Shown here: in pieces, positions 11,264-21,064 of the stretch
Layout of the letters: each line of letters starts with the position of its first letter
How positions within the stretch are numbered: the first letter of the stretch is position 1
Origin: Haloprofundus salinisoli
Lineage (GTDB): Archaea > Halobacteriota > Halobacteria > Halobacteriales > Haloferacaceae
Length of the DNA: 64,000 nt
NCBI RefSeq assembly: GCF_020097815.1
Contig: NZ_CP083663.1
Location: 2,852,001-2,916,000 of the forward strand
Direction: 5' to 3'
Program-made: the position numbers and the translations under genes
The notes under the pieces: generated by a model
The model's input: the letters and a program-made list of their open reading frames with translations, nothing else
Database searches by the model: none
What the model was told of the DNA's origin: nothing

Positions 11264-13684
11264 ATGACCTCGTTTCAGTCGACACTCGGCGACGAGGCGG
11301 GAATCGCCGACGAGCTGGCGCAGAACCAGCGGTCGATCTCCATCGCCGAGTTCTTCGAGAAGAACAAACACATGCTCGGCTTCGACAGCGGGGCCAGAGG
11401 GCTCGTCACTGCGGTCAAGGAGGCCGTCGACAACGCCCTCGACGCCACCGAAGAAGCCGAAATCGCTCCCGATATCTACGTCGAAATCGCGGAGGCGGGC
11501 GACTACTACCGCCTCGTCGTCGAAGACAATGGGCCGGGTATCACCAAAGAGCAGGTCCCGAAGGTGTTCGGGAAGTTGCTCTACGGCTCTCGCTTTCACG
11601 CCCGCGAGCAGTCCCGCGGACAGCAGGGTATCGGTATCTCTGCGGCGGTCCTCTACTCGCAACTGACGAGCGGGAAACCCGCGAAAATCACCTCCAGAAC
11701 CCAGGGAAGCGCCGACGCGCAGTACTTCGAGCTCGTCGTCGACACCGACAAGAACGACCCCGAGATCCGTGAGTCCCGAGAGACGTCCTGGGACCGCCCC
11801 CACGGCACGCGCATCGAACTGGAGATGGAGGCGAACATGCGCGCCCGCCAGCAACTGCACGACTACATCAAGCACACGGCGGTCGTCAACCCCCACGCGC
11901 GCTTCGAGCTCCGCGAACCGGGACTCGACGCGCCGCTGAAGTTCGAGCGCGCGACCGACCAGCTCCCCGCCAAGACCGAGGAGATTCGCCCGCACCCCCA
12001 CGGGGTCGAACTCGGGACGCTGCTCAAGATGCTCGGCGCGACGGACTCGTACTCGATTTCGGGCTTCCTCCAGGAGGAGTTCACCCGCGTCGGCCAGAAG
12101 ACGGCGACGAAAGTTCTGGATAACTTCCGCGACAACCACTACGGCCGCGAGATGTCGTGGCCCGCCGTCGCCGACGCCGACGACCTCGAAGCCGCCATCG
12201 CCGACGCCGTCTCCAGAAAGGGTCCGGACGCGACGGCGCAGTTCGCAGGCGGCGTCGCCGACGTGCTGACCTCCCGCGAGCGGACGAGCCACCACGAACT
12301 CGCCGATATCGTCGCCAACGTCGCCGAGACGGTACAGGAGGAGACGGGGAAGACGTTCGGCGAGACGGTGAGAGAGAACGCCGTCGACGCCGCGTGGGCC
12401 GAACTGACGCGCCACGAGGAGACCGACGAGGGCACCGAGTCGGCGCTGGTCCCGTCGATACACGCTGCCGTCGACTCGGCGACGAGCACGCAGAAGGACG
12501 ACGCGACGGTCCACGGCCTCGCCGAACGCCTCGCCCGGAAGTTCGCCGCGCTCGACGACGGCCGACACCGCCTCCCGCGGAAGGAGCTCCGCGCGCTCGT
12601 CGACGACGCCGCCGACGCCACCGTCGAGTACGACGACGCGGCGTTCGGCGAGACGGCCCGCGAGAACGTCACAGACGCGCTTTGGAACTCGATGCGGACG
12701 GTTCCCGACGACGCGCCCCCGGTGCGCGAGGTGGCGGACGACCGCGACGCCGCGAGCGACCTGCTCGAAGCGATGCGCGTCACCGACATCCTCGCGCCGC
12801 CGACGGAGTGTCTCTCGCCCATCACCGCTGAACTGGTCGAGGCGGGGCTCCGAAAGGAGTACGACGCCGACTTCTACGCGGCGGCGACCCGCGACGCGGA
12901 GGTCCACGGCGGCGACCCGTTCATCGTCGAAGCCGGCATTGCCTACGGCGGCGAACTCGCCGCCGAGGGGAGCGTCGACCTGCTTCGGTTCGCCAACCGC
13001 GTCCCGCTGGTCTACCAACGCGGCGCGTGTGCGACGACCGACGTGGTCAAGCAGATCGGCTGGCGAAACTACGGACTGGACCAACCCGGCGGCAGCGGGA
13101 TGCCGAACGGCCCCGCGGTCATCATGGTCCACGTCGCGTCGACGAACGTCCCGTTCACGAGCGAGTCGAAGGACGCGCTGGCGAACATCCCGGCCATCGA
13201 AGACGAGATCGAGCTCGCCATCCGCGAGGCCGCCCGCGAGCTGAAATCCTACCTGAAGAAACGGCGCTCGATGCAGCAGCGCCGCCAGAAGCAGAACGTC
13301 CTCGGGACGATTCTCCCCGAGATGGCCGACAAGGTGGCAGAGGTGACGGGACGAGAACGTCCGAACATCGACGGCGCGATGGCCCGCATCATGAACAACG
13401 TGAGCGTCGAACGCCGTCTCGACGGCGACGAAGTGACGCTCACCGTCCGAAACTACTCGGACCGAAGCGAGGAGTTGGACATCACGGACATCGTCTCGAT
13501 CGAACCGCAGGGTCTCAACGGCGAGGCGAACGTCGTCGACTTGGACGGCGAGTGGTTCGTGCAGTGGAAGCCCGCGGTTCCGTCGGGCGAGACGGCGACG
13601 CTGACCTACACGGTCGGCGCGGACGCAACGTTCGACATCGACGTCGACGGTGTCGAGACGGAACGACTCACGGTGAACGCCTGA
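11264..13684 (+). CDS. top6B: DNA topoisomerase VI subunit B
   Basis: This 806-residue GHKL-type ATPase subunit belongs to the type IIB topoisomerase that relaxes and decatenates DNA in archaea. ATP-binding elements are [23 protein letters not shown] and [14 protein letters not shown]. An H2tH region and transducer with [19 protein letters not shown] and [16 protein letters not shown] follow; the C-terminus carries an Ig-like fold. It is long compared with thermophile homologues (about 530-620 aa) because of an internal acidic segment around residues 330-510, seen as a haloarchaeal feature. The ATG at 11264 is preceded by a TATA-like box. It is separated by one nucleotide from top6A. Confidence 0.97.
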   Translation: MTSFQSTLGDEAGIADELAQNQRSISIAEFFEKNKHMLGFDSGARGLVTAVKEAVDNALDATEEAEIAPDIYVEIAEAGDYYRLVVEDNGPGITKEQVPKVFGKLLYGSRFHAREQSRGQQGIGISAAVLYSQLTSGKPAKITSRTQGSADAQYFELVVDTDKNDPEIRESRETSWDRPHGTRIELEMEANMRARQQLHDYIKHTAVVNPHARFELREPGLDAPLKFERATDQLPAKTEEIRPHPHGVELGTLLKMLGATDSYSISGFLQEEFTRVGQKTATKVLDNFRDNHYGREMSWPAVADADDLEAAIADAVSRKGPDATAQFAGGVADVLTSRERTSHHELADIVANVAETVQEETGKTFGETVRENAVDAAWAELTRHEETDEGTESALVPSIHAAVDSATSTQKDDATVHGLAERLARKFAALDDGRHRLPRKELRALVDDAADATVEYDDAAFGETARENVTDALWNSMRTVPDDAPPVREVADDRDAASDLLEAMRVTDILAPPTECLSPITAELVEAGLRKEYDADFYAAATRDAEVHGGDPFIVEAGIAYGGELAAEGSVDLLRFANRVPLVYQRGACATTDVVKQIGWRNYGLDQPGGSGMPNGPAVIMVHVASTNVPFTSESKDALANIPAIEDEIELAIREAARELKSYLKKRRSMQQRRQKQNVLGTILPEMADKVAEVTGRERPNIDGAMARIMNNVSVERRLDGDEVTLTVRNYSDRSEELDITDIVSIEPQGLNGEANVVDLDGEWFVQWKPAVPSGETATLTYTVGADATFDIDVDGVETERLTVNA

Positions 13685-13685
13685 T

Positions 13686-14786
13686 ATGAGTTCGAACACG
13701 GAGATACAAGACGAGAAAGCCCGCGAGCGTCTCATCGACCTCGCGGCGGAGTTCTACGACCAGTTCGCCGGCGGGCAGATTCCGGAGATGCAACTGCCCA
13801 CCCGGACGAAGAGCAACATTGAGTACGACGAGGACAGCCACGTCTGGGTGTACGGCGACCGGACGAGCACTCGCAGCGCCAACAGCGTTCGCGGCGCGCG
13901 GAAACTGCTCAAAGCCATCTACACCATCGACTTCCTCTCCCAGCAGTTAGCGGAGGACCGCTCCTCGACGCTGCGTGAGTTGTACTACCTCTCGGAGTCG
14001 TGGGACTCCGAGGAGGCGGGCTTCAACGACCAGGACGAGTCGAATCAGCTGGTCGAAGACCTCGAAATCGTCTCGAAGGTCACCCGCGAGGACTTCCACA
14101 TGCGCCCCGAGGAGTCGGGGGCGACGCTGATGGGACCGCTGCGCATCCGCGAGCAGACGCGAAGAGGCGAGCGCGAGATTCACTGTCAGGAGGACGTCGG
14201 TGAAGGTGGGTATCAGATTCCGAACAACCCCGACACCATCGAGTTCCTCGACCACGACATCGAGTTCGTCCTCTGCGTGGAGACCGGCGGGATGCGCGAC
14301 CGACTCGTCGAAAACGGCTTCGACGAGGACCACGGCGCGATGGTCGTCCACCTGAAGGGTCAACCCGCCCGCGCGACCCGCCGCATCACGAAGCGCCTCC
14401 ACGACGAACTCGATCTGCCCGTCGTGGTGTTCACTGACGGCGACCCCTGGTCGTACCGCATCTACGGCTCCGTCGCCTACGGCTCCATCAAGTCCGCGCA
14501 TCTCTCGGAGTATCTGGCGACGCCCGAGGCGAAGTTCGTCGGCATTCAACCGCAGGACATCGTCGACTACGATCTGCCGACGGACCCGCTGTCGGACTCC
14601 GACGTCAACGCACTCGAGAGCGAGTTGGACGACCCGCGGTTCCAGACGGAGTACTGGACCGAGCAGATAGAGCTCCAACTCGACATCGGCAAGAAGGCCG
14701 AACAGCAGGCGCTCGCCTCTCGGGGTCTGGACTTCGTCACCGACACCTACCTTCCCGAGCGACTCGGCGAGATGGGTATCTTCTGA
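13686..14786 (+). CDS. top6A: DNA topoisomerase VI subunit A (Spo11-type)
   Basis: This is a 366-residue DNA-cleaving subunit, homologous to eukaryotic Spo11. The CAP domain carries the catalytic tyrosine pair in [11 protein letters not shown] (near residue 100), and the TOPRIM domain contains [13 protein letters not shown] and the metal-binding [19 protein letters not shown]. The C-terminus ([20 protein letters not shown]) matches archaeal Top6A. It starts 2 nt after the top6B TGA stop, indicating an operon with equal expression of both subunits. Confidence 0.98.
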   Translation: MSSNTEIQDEKARERLIDLAAEFYDQFAGGQIPEMQLPTRTKSNIEYDEDSHVWVYGDRTSTRSANSVRGARKLLKAIYTIDFLSQQLAEDRSSTLRELYYLSESWDSEEAGFNDQDESNQLVEDLEIVSKVTREDFHMRPEESGATLMGPLRIREQTRRGEREIHCQEDVGEGGYQIPNNPDTIEFLDHDIEFVLCVETGGMRDRLVENGFDEDHGAMVVHLKGQPARATRRITKRLHDELDLPVVVFTDGDPWSYRIYGSVAYGSIKSAHLSEYLATPEAKFVGIQPQDIVDYDLPTDPLSDSDVNALESELDDPRFQTEYWTEQIELQLDIGKKAEQQALASRGLDFVTDTYLPERLGEMGIF

Positions 14787-14872
14787 GTCGACGGCGACTC
14801 CCTTCCGGCGCGAGGGACCCGTCGACGCCGTATCGGTAGACGCTTCTGTCGGTTCTCGCAAATAGTGAACCG

Positions 14873-15781
14873 ATGAGCAGAGGGGCCGACCCCGCCCGTC
14901 GCTCCGAGACCGTCGGAGCTGCGCTGGTCGTCGTCTCCGCGTTCGGTTTCGGCACGCTGGCGGTGCTCGGACAGTTCGCGTTCGACGCCGGGCTGAACGT
15001 CCCGTCGGTGCTCGTGCTGCGCTTTACGCTGGCGACAGTTCTCGTCTGGACTCTCCTCGCCGCGCGCCGACGCCGGTCCGACGCGTCCGAGCGACTGCGA
15101 CTCCGCGGACGACTCTTTCTCACCGCAGTTGGACTCGGCCTCGTAGGATACACTGGACAGAGCGCGCTGTTCTTCTGGGGACTCGAATATCTCACCGCCG
15201 GCGTGACGACGTTGGTGCTCTACACCTACCCGGCGTTCGTGCTCGTCCTCTCGGCGCTGGTTCTCGGCGAACCGCTGACGCGACGGCGACTGGTTGCCCT
15301 CCCGCTCGTGCTCGGCGGGGTGGCGCTCGTCGCGGGCGTCGACCCGGCCGGCGTCTCGCCCGTCGGGGTCGTCATCGTCCTCGGGTCGGCACTCGTCTAC
15401 TCCGGCTACATCGTCGTCAGCCGCGTCGCCCTCGCGGACACCGACGGCCTCCTGCTCGCGGGGCACGTCCTCCCGGCGGCCGCCGTGTCGTTTTTCACCT
15501 ACGGGACCGCCACCGACTCGCTGGCGTTGCCGACGACAACCGACGGGTGGTTGGCAGTCGCCGGTATCGCCGTGCTCTCGACCGTGGTCCCCGTCGTGAC
15601 GTTCTTCGGCGGACTCCGGCGAATCGGTGCCTCGCGGGCCGGCCTCGTCAGTACGGTCGAACCGATAGTCGCCGTCGTACTCGGGGTGCTCCTGCTCAGC
15701 GAACCCTTCCCGCCGACGACGTTCGCCGGCGGCGCGCTCGTCCTCGTCGGCGTCTGGCTCATCCACGCAGAGTCAGGCTGA
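14873..15781 (+). CDS. EamA/DMT-family transporter
   Basis: This is a 302-residue membrane protein with about ten hydrophobic helices arranged as two EamA repeats (about 13-145 and 155-300). Characteristic segments are the first-repeat GLEYLTAGVTTLVLYTYPAFVLVLSALVLGEPLT and the matching second-repeat ISTVEPIVAVVLGVLLLSEPF-type region (AGLVSTVEPIVAVVLGVLLL). Family members export or exchange small metabolites such as amino acids or nucleobases; the substrate cannot be inferred. Its stop is only 4 nt from the stop of the convergent zinc-ribbon gene. Confidence 0.85.
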   Translation: MSRGADPARRSETVGAALVVVSAFGFGTLAVLGQFAFDAGLNVPSVLVLRFTLATVLVWTLLAARRRRSDASERLRLRGRLFLTAVGLGLVGYTGQSALFFWGLEYLTAGVTTLVLYTYPAFVLVLSALVLGEPLTRRRLVALPLVLGGVALVAGVDPAGVSPVGVVIVLGSALVYSGYIVVSRVALADTDGLLLAGHVLPAAAVSFFTYGTATDSLALPTTTDGWLAVAGIAVLSTVVPVVTFFGGLRRIGASRAGLVSTVEPIVAVVLGVLLLSEPFPPTTFAGGALVLVGVWLIHAESG

Positions 15782-15785
15782 CTGG

Positions 15786-16607
15786 TCAGGCCGTCTCGCG
15801 GAGTTTGCTCGGTGCCCGGTCGGCGGTCGACGCGTCCACGGCTTCCTCGGCCGCACAGCGGCGACAGTAGCTGTTCGACCCTTCCTGATGCGTCTTCACC
15901 GGAACCCCGGCGAGGTAGGTCTTCTCGGCGAACGTCCGCGTCACGCCGCCGCGGGCGCGCTCACCGCAGACAACGCAGCGCTGGGTCTCGTCGGCGGGTT
16001 CGGTGTCGATCTGTTGCTTTCGGCCGAACGTGGTGAGCGACTGCGCTCTGTTCAGTCGGTCCCGAATCGGCGGGAACAAGAGAAGTCCGGCAGCCAGGAG
16101 CGACGTTCCGAGCACCAAGCCGCCGACGCCGGAGATGCCAGTGGAAAACACGGCTATCGACATGAACACGAGCAGGCATCCGACGACGACGCCGCCCGCC
16201 GTCGCGAGGTCGACCCCCCAGTTCGAGCGGCTCTTCGACCGGCCGTCGACCCACCGCTCGGTGCCGTCGGCTCTCAGTTCCGCCCGCGACGCGCCGGGCG
16301 AGTAGCGATACCACGCGTAGACGGCGTTGCCGAGACCGTAGGTGAAGACGAACAACAGGACGTGGACCGGAATCGACCCGACCCCGCGCTTCTTGACGAC
16401 GACCCGGTCGCCGTAGTCCTGTTCTATCTCCCAGCCGTGGACGGTGTACTCGCGGACTCGCTGCCGGAAGGACGACAGCGTTGCGTTCGGGCCCGACTCG
16501 GTGGAGGAGGAGACGGCCGTTCCGCACTGCGAACAGAACGACGCCCCCGACGTGAGACGAGCGCCGCAGTCCGCACAGAAGTTCGGCGTCTTCGATTCGG
16601 GAACCAT
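15786..16607 (-). CDS. Zinc-ribbon membrane protein
   Basis: This is a 273-residue protein. The N-terminus is a double-zinc-ribbon-like motif, FCADCGARLTSGASFCSQCG (about 10-29), then a Ser-rich linker and a DUF-like region containing VVKKRGVGSIPVHVLLFVFTYGLGN. Two to four hydrophobic helices follow (VVVGCLLVFMSIAVF and GLVLGTSLLAAGLLLF). The C-terminus has a second Cys pair set, CVVCGERARGG and YCRRCAAEEA. The start ATG at 16607 puts the first Cys motif near the N-terminus; the frame remains open upstream into the hydrolase gene in a compositionally odd way. The function is unknown; zinc binding and membrane attachment are inferred from motifs. Confidence 0.75.
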   Translation of the reverse strand: MVPESKTPNFCADCGARLTSGASFCSQCGTAVSSSTESGPNATLSSFRQRVREYTVHGWEIEQDYGDRVVVKKRGVGSIPVHVLLFVFTYGLGNAVYAWYRYSPGASRAELRADGTERWVDGRSKSRSNWGVDLATAGGVVVGCLLVFMSIAVFSTGISGVGGLVLGTSLLAAGLLLFPPIRDRLNRAQSLTTFGRKQQIDTEPADETQRCVVCGERARGGVTRTFAEKTYLAGVPVKTHQEGSNSYCRRCAAEEAVDASTADRAPSKLRETA

Positions 16608-16660
16608 CACCGAAAATCGACACGCAGGAAACAAGTAATTTGTGTGACTCGACTCGCCGC

Positions 16661-17500
16661 TCAGTCGAGTCTCGCCATCGCTTCGGTTCGACCGCGGAGG
16701 AACTGCTCGATGGTCGCGTCGGCGGTCGCTTTCCGTTCTTGGAGCGCGCCGTGTCCGGTGCCGCCGAGCAGCGCGAGTCGGCCGTCGGGGATCCCGGCGA
16801 CCGTCTCGCGCAGTATCTCTTCGGTGAAGAAGTGGTCGTGCGCGCCGCCGATGACGAGCGTCGGCGCGTCGATGTCGACGAGTCGACGCCTCGTGTCGTG
16901 TTCCAGGCAAGCGCGACAGGAGACGTGCACGTCCGAGCCGACGATGGGGTCCGGAACCAAGACGTCGCCGAACAGTCGAAGCAGCGGCGGGTAGAAAAGC
17001 GATCGATAGCCGCCGTACGTCACGGCGACGCTGTCGAGGAGAATCTCGCGCCAGTCGTCCCGTTCGGCCCACGACGACCACCGACCGAGGGTGTCGGCAC
17101 CCTGCTGGCCGACGTAACAGCCGCTGACGCCGAGGACGAGACGCCGAGTCAACTCGGGGTAGTCGGCGGCGAAGTGCTGGGCGATCAGCCCACCCATCGA
17201 GAGGCCGAGAATCGACGCCGACCCGATGTCTGACACCACCTCCGCGTAGTCGGCGGCCATGTCGCGGGTCGTGTGACCGGCGGGCATCCCCCGCGGGCGA
17301 CTGATGACCCAGACGGTGAACTCGTCGGTGTAGCGGCGGTACGCGTAGTTTACGAGCAGCTCGGCGACCAAGCGAGAGGGCTCGCGCCCCGAGAGGGGGT
17401 CGCTCAGCCCCGGAAAGACGACGAGTTGGCGCGGCCCGTTACCGACTCGATGGTAGGGGTGTCGCCCGTCGAGATGCCCGTAGTCGATGCGGTTACGCAT
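16661..17500 (-). CDS. Alpha/beta-fold hydrolase
   Basis: This is a 279-residue serine hydrolase. The nucleophile elbow is LGLSMGGLIAQHFA (GxSxG form GLSMG, about residue 105-110), the acid residue lies near PTLVIGGAHDHFF, and the catalytic His in GGTGHGALQE. These three elements appear in the expected order and spacing. The oxyanion loop is VVFPGLSDP. The substrate is unknown; similar proteins act on esters, lactones or acyl conjugates. The start ATG at 17500 is 5 nt downstream of the MBL-fold gene, suggesting co-transcription. Confidence 0.85.
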   Translation of the reverse strand: MRNRIDYGHLDGRHPYHRVGNGPRQLVVFPGLSDPLSGREPSRLVAELLVNYAYRRYTDEFTVWVISRPRGMPAGHTTRDMAADYAEVVSDIGSASILGLSMGGLIAQHFAADYPELTRRLVLGVSGCYVGQQGADTLGRWSSWAERDDWREILLDSVAVTYGGYRSLFYPPLLRLFGDVLVPDPIVGSDVHVSCRACLEHDTRRRLVDIDAPTLVIGGAHDHFFTEEILRETVAGIPDGRLALLGGTGHGALQERKATADATIEQFLRGRTEAMARLD

Positions 17501-17505
17501 GAAGT

Positions 17506-18255
17506 TCACCGCTCGTCGAGGACGACGGGGACGCCCCGCGACGCGACGTCGGCAGCGAACGCGTGCGAATCGGTCTCCAGGTCCTCGAACGTGTCGTAGT
17601 GGATTGGGAGGACGAGGTCCGGGTCGAGCGTCTCCGCGAGGTCGGCGGCCTCCTCGCGGTCCATCGTGAACGCGCCGCCGATGGGCGGCAGAAACAGTGA
17701 CACCTCCAGCTGCTCGTGGCCCTCCAGCACGTCGGAGTCGCCCGGCCAGAAGACGGTTCGGCCGCCCACCGCGAGGAGATAGCCGACGCCGAACCCCTCC
17801 GGGTGGTAGGGGTCGCCGTTCTCGCGGGTGTGGGGGCCGTCGGGTTCGTTGTACGCCGGGAGCGTCCACACGTCCGCGCCGTCGACCGAGAATCGGTCCT
17901 CCTGACCGAGCGTCACCACCTCGTAGTCGAGTCGGTCGAGCGGTGTCACGTCGCGGTCGGTGTCGTCGGCCTCGATGCCGCCGTAGGCGACGACCGTCGC
18001 GTCCTCCTTTGCGACACGCTCGATGGCGTCGGAGTCGTAGTGGTGAACGTGCGTGACGCAGACCAAATCGCCGTCGCCGAACGGCGACGAGCCTCCGGTC
18101 GCGTCGCTCCCGGAGACGCCGTCCTGCGCGTCGTAGTCGTCGAGGACGCCGTAGCGACCGGGGTCGAGGTAGACGACGAACCCGTCGGGCGTCTCGATTC
18201 TGACCGTCGCGTAACCGAACCAGTCGACGGTGAGACCGTCGTGTCGAATCGTCAT
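17506..18255 (-). CDS. MBL-fold metallo-hydrolase (UlaG-like) with an inserted peptide
   Basis: This is a 249-residue metallo-beta-lactamase-fold protein. Metal ligands are THVHHYDSD (HxHxxD-like), the Asp in FWPGDSDV, and the late His in VLPIHYDTF, the pattern of UlaG-type and other L-ascorbate-lactonase-like hydrolases. The substrate is unknown. Residues 46-65 (GVSGSDATGG-SPFGDGDLV) interrupt the loop between DPGRYGVLDDYD and the metal-binding strand. An almost identical peptide occurs in IleS in this window (see the repeat entries). The insertion leaves the frame intact and all metal ligands present, so the enzyme is probably active. Confidence 0.85.
   Translation of the reverse strand: MTIRHDGLTVDWFGYATVRIETPDGFVVYLDPGRYGVLDDYDAQDGVSGSDATGGSSPFGDGDLVCVTHVHHYDSDAIERVAKEDATVVAYGGIEADDTDRDVTPLDRLDYEVVTLGQEDRFSVDGADVWTLPAYNEPDGPHTRENGDPYHPEGFGVGYLLAVGGRTVFWPGDSDVLEGHEQLEVSLFLPPIGGAFTMDREEAADLAETLDPDLVLPIHYDTFEDLETDSHAFAADVASRGVPVVLDER
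18061..18120 (-). repeat. In-frame intragenic repeat element, copy 1 (inside the MBL-fold gene)
   Basis: Read on the minus strand, this 60-nt stretch matches 44803-44862 at 54 of 60 positions, with the first 33 nt (18120 down to 18088) identical. It contains two hairpins: CTCCGG/CCGGAG separated by 11 nt, and CGCCG/CGGCG around TT. It is translated in the same phase as the other copy and begins exactly at a codon boundary. The two host genes are not homologous, so shared ancestry of the hosts cannot explain it. Confidence 0.75.
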
Positions 18256-18384
18256 ACAGTGTGAGTCGAAGCGCGCCGGGATAAATCTCGCACGTCTTCG
18301 CAGTCGCTGTGAGTCGCCCGACGGCTCTCGTCGCGGCGCACGAACCTCCCCTCCGCCATCGCCTGGGGCGGGTTCGTCCTGCAG

Positions 18385-20118
18385 TTACTGCCTCTCGGCG
18401 AGTCGTTCGACCCGCGAGAGCGTGTCGGCGTCGGCGGGCGTCTTGTCTTCGCGCACCGAGAGAAATCGCGGGAACCGTAGCGCGTACCCCGACGAGTACG
18501 TCGGCGAGGTCTGAATCTCCTCGTAGCCGACCTCGAACACCGTCGAGGGCCGAAGCTCCACGTCGCGGCCGTCCTGCGAGATGATCTCGGGTTCGAGGCG
18601 TTCGGTCAACTCCGCGAGTTGTTCGTCGGTGATGCCAGTGGCGACTTTCCCGAGCGTGCGGTACTGGCCGTCCTCGTCGCGCGCCGAGAGCAGAAACGTC
18701 CCCAAAAACTGCGCGCGCCGCCCCTCGCCCCACTCCGCACCCGTGACGACGAGGTCGAGCGTCTCTACGTCCGGTTTGCGTTTCAGCCAGTGTTTCCCGC
18801 GGTTGCCCGGCGAGTACGTCGACTCGGGATCTTTCAGCATGATGCCTTCGTGTCCCGCGTCGAGTGCATCGGCCTCGAAAGCGGCTATCTCGTCGGCGTC
18901 GTTCGAGCGAAGCAGCGTCGAGACGGCCGCGTCGTCGTCAACGACGTCGGCGAGTCGGTCGTGGCGCGTCACGAGCGGCTCCGTAAGCAAGTCGTCGCCG
19001 TCGGCGTGCAGGCAGTCGAAGGCGTGCAACCGAAGCGATACCTCCTCGCGCATCCGCGCGACGTCGTGTTTCCGACGGAATCGACGCAGAACCTCCTGGA
19101 AGGGGAGCGGGTCGCCCCCGTCGTCGACGGCGACGACTTCGCCGTCGAAAATCGCGGGCACGTCGACGGAGCGTTCGACGAACTCGACGATTTCGGGGAG
19201 GGCGTCGGTCACGTCTTCCATGTTGCGCGAGAACACCGACACCGCATCCGATTCGGCGTCGTCTCCGTTATCGCCGTCGTCTCCGCCATCGCCGTTGTCT
19301 CCGCTTCCGCCCTCGACGCCGTCGGTCCGGCGGTGAATCTGGACCCGCGCGCCGTCGTACTTCGTCTCGACGGCGGCCTCCTCCCACTCGTCGAGGGCGT
19401 CGGTGACACTGCCCGCCTGCGCGAGCATCGCTTGCACCGGCCGGCCGACTTCGAGCCCCATCGCGTCTAATCCGCCGACGCCGTCGTCGCGGGCGACTTC
19501 GGCGACGTGGCCGTAGTCGTTCGACACCTGTAGCGCGCGTTCGACGCTCTCGGCGGGGACCTCGAACGCCTCCGCGACGGCGTCTCGAACCGCCCCTTCG
19601 CCGACGCCGATGCGCATCTCCGAGAGGACGATTCGCGCGAGGTAGCGCGCCTCGTCCGGACTCGCGCGGTTGAACAGGCCGAAGAGGGTGTCGACCTTGC
19701 GGTCTTGGCTGCCCGACCCCGCCGCCGCGGCGAGCGCTCGAAGCGTCTCGTCCACCTCGGTGACGGTCAGGTCGGCGGCTCCTCCGGCCCCGAACGCGGC
19801 GAGGCCCTGTTGGCCGCCGAACTCGTAGCTGGCGGCGACGGCACCGATTTCGCCCGTTTCGGCGAGTCTCGACTCCACGTCCGCGGCGTCCACGTTCCGG
19901 CCGGCGGCGCGCGCGATAGCCTCGTAGCAGAGACTCGGCCCGATATCGAGCGTCGCAGACCGCCACGCGGGAAAGACGCGCCCCTGGACGAATCTCGCCA
20001 CGATCGGCAGTTCCGGCCCGGCCTCCCGAAACGTCTCCGCCAACAGCGAGACGATTTCGAGGTCCGCCGACTCCGCCTCGATAGCCGCCGCCCGGTCTGC
20101 AAACGCCGCGAACTCCAT
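18385..20118 (-). CDS. lig: ATP-dependent DNA ligase
   Basis: This is a 577-residue archaeal DNA ligase I-type enzyme that seals Okazaki fragments. The N-terminal DNA-binding domain spans about 1-225. The adenylation domain has motif I ETKYDGAR with the AMP-accepting Lys253, later motifs FDGEVVAVD and EGIMLKDPESTYSPGNRGKHWLKRKP (motifs IV and V parts), and the OB fold follows with FLGTFLLSARD. A low-complexity Gly/Asp insertion (about 265-291) directly follows IHRR in the adenylation domain. The start ATG gives the expected MEFAAFADRAAAIE beginning. It lies upstream of the MBL-fold and hydrolase genes on the same strand with a 129-nt gap. Confidence 0.95.
   Translation of the reverse strand: MEFAAFADRAAAIEAESADLEIVSLLAETFREAGPELPIVARFVQGRVFPAWRSATLDIGPSLCYEAIARAAGRNVDAADVESRLAETGEIGAVAASYEFGGQQGLAAFGAGGAADLTVTEVDETLRALAAAAGSGSQDRKVDTLFGLFNRASPDEARYLARIVLSEMRIGVGEGAVRDAVAEAFEVPAESVERALQVSNDYGHVAEVARDDGVGGLDAMGLEVGRPVQAMLAQAGSVTDALDEWEEAAVETKYDGARVQIHRRTDGVEGGSGDNGDGGDDGDNGDDAESDAVSVFSRNMEDVTDALPEIVEFVERSVDVPAIFDGEVVAVDDGGDPLPFQEVLRRFRRKHDVARMREEVSLRLHAFDCLHADGDDLLTEPLVTRHDRLADVVDDDAAVSTLLRSNDADEIAAFEADALDAGHEGIMLKDPESTYSPGNRGKHWLKRKPDVETLDLVVTGAEWGEGRRAQFLGTFLLSARDEDGQYRTLGKVATGITDEQLAELTERLEPEIISQDGRDVELRPSTVFEVGYEEIQTSPTYSSGYALRFPRFLSVREDKTPADADTLSRVERLAERQ
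19246..19323 (-). repeat. Gly/Asp-coding triplet-rich low-complexity insert in the ligase gene
   Basis: About 78 bp of imperfectly repeated codons, mostly for Gly, Asp and Asn, encode GVEGGSGDNGDGGDDGDN and onward. The DNA shows slipped repeats of TCGCC/GTCTCC-type units on the plus strand. This looks like replication-slippage expansion inside a surface loop of the adenylation domain. It is unrelated to the intragenic element above. Confidence 0.6.
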
Positions 20119-20207
20119 CGCAGGGCGGTACTCACGTCCCCGATTTAACTACCTCGTCTCGGCGGCGACGCGGTCACCACGCGACTATTATTCCATCTCC
20201 ACAGATA

Positions 20208-20223
20208 TTCTTTTAAAAAAGAA
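20208..20223 (+). promoter_or_regulatory. A/T palindrome upstream of the lipoprotein gene
   Basis: TTCTTTT (20208-20214) and AAAAGAA (20217-20223) form a perfect 7-bp inverted repeat with an AA centre, in an A/T-rich island between the ligase start and the lipoprotein start (20264). It may include the basal promoter elements (TATA-like TTTTAAAA) for the lipoprotein, or act in termination or as an operator. The island stands out from the GC-rich surroundings. Confidence 0.4.
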
Positions 20224-20263
20224 AGTAGGAGCGTTCTTATGTTGAACTCTCATTATCTCAGGT

Positions 20264-21016
20264 ATGCATCGGAGGCGGTTTCTGGCGCTTGCGAGCGGTG
20301 CTCTCGCCGGAGTCGGGGGTTGTACGTCCCGCGATACGCGGACCGTCGATACGACGAGCGAACCGACGGAGACCGAAAACGGCGTCATCGACGCGCTCGC
20401 GGGCAACGACAGCGGCGGCAGTAGCGACGAGGATAGCCCCGACATCGTGGTCACCTCCCACGAACTCGTCACCACCGACGACACCTACCGTCAGGCGGCG
20501 GCTGTCCTCGCACTGATGGAGAACGTCGGACCCGCCCCGTCCGGCGGCGTCCGCGTGACCGCGCGCTTCTTCGACGAGGACGACAATCCGCTCGACGTCG
20601 CCACCGAGTATCTCATCGGTCTCAACCCAGGCGAGACGTGGAAGGCGTACATTCCGTACTACGACGACGGGGTGAACGTCGCCTCGCACGAGCTCGAAGC
20701 GGCGTTCCAGGTCGAACCGCTCCCGCGCCTCCCGGAGGGAATCGAGCTCCTCGACAGCCAACTCGACGCCGAGGACGTCGAAGCCGAACTCACCGGCCGA
20801 GTCCGCAACGTCGGCGAGGAGGCGCACGGCTATCTCAAAGCCGAGGCGAAGTTCTACGCCGACGAGACGACGGTTCTCACCTCGAACTACGCGAGCACGA
20901 CCAACCTCGAAGCCGAGGCCGAGTGGCCCTTCACCGTCACCTACCTCCCGTACGCCGACGAGTGGGCCAGTCCCATCACCGACTACGAGTTACACGTCGT
21001 CGACAGCCCCTACTGA
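20264..21016 (+). CDS. Tat-exported lipoprotein with FxLYD-like repeats
   Basis: This is a 250-residue secreted protein. The N-terminus has a twin-arginine motif (MHRRRFLALASG) followed by a hydrophobic stretch and lipobox GVGGC, so Cys20 would be the lipidated residue; this layout is the common haloarchaeal Tat lipoprotein signal. After a Thr/Ser/Asp-rich spacer come two beta-sandwich FxLYD-like domains (about 70-150 and 160-245), each with a VTSHEL/LLDSQL-type opening strand, an internal GVRVTARFFDED or GYLKAEAKFYAD strand, and LNPGETWKAYIPY. These domains are carried by cell-surface proteins of unknown ligand. It is probably a stand-alone gene. Confidence 0.75.
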   Translation: MHRRRFLALASGALAGVGGCTSRDTRTVDTTSEPTETENGVIDALAGNDSGGSSDEDSPDIVVTSHELVTTDDTYRQAAAVLALMENVGPAPSGGVRVTARFFDEDDNPLDVATEYLIGLNPGETWKAYIPYYDDGVNVASHELEAAFQVEPLPRLPEGIELLDSQLDAEDVEAELTGRVRNVGEEAHGYLKAEAKFYADETTVLTSNYASTTNLEAEAEWPFTVTYLPYADEWASPITDYELHVVDSPY

Positions 21017-21064
21017 ACGGCCGAGGCCGCCGCACTTTAGACGCTCCTCCGCGCATGAGGCGGT

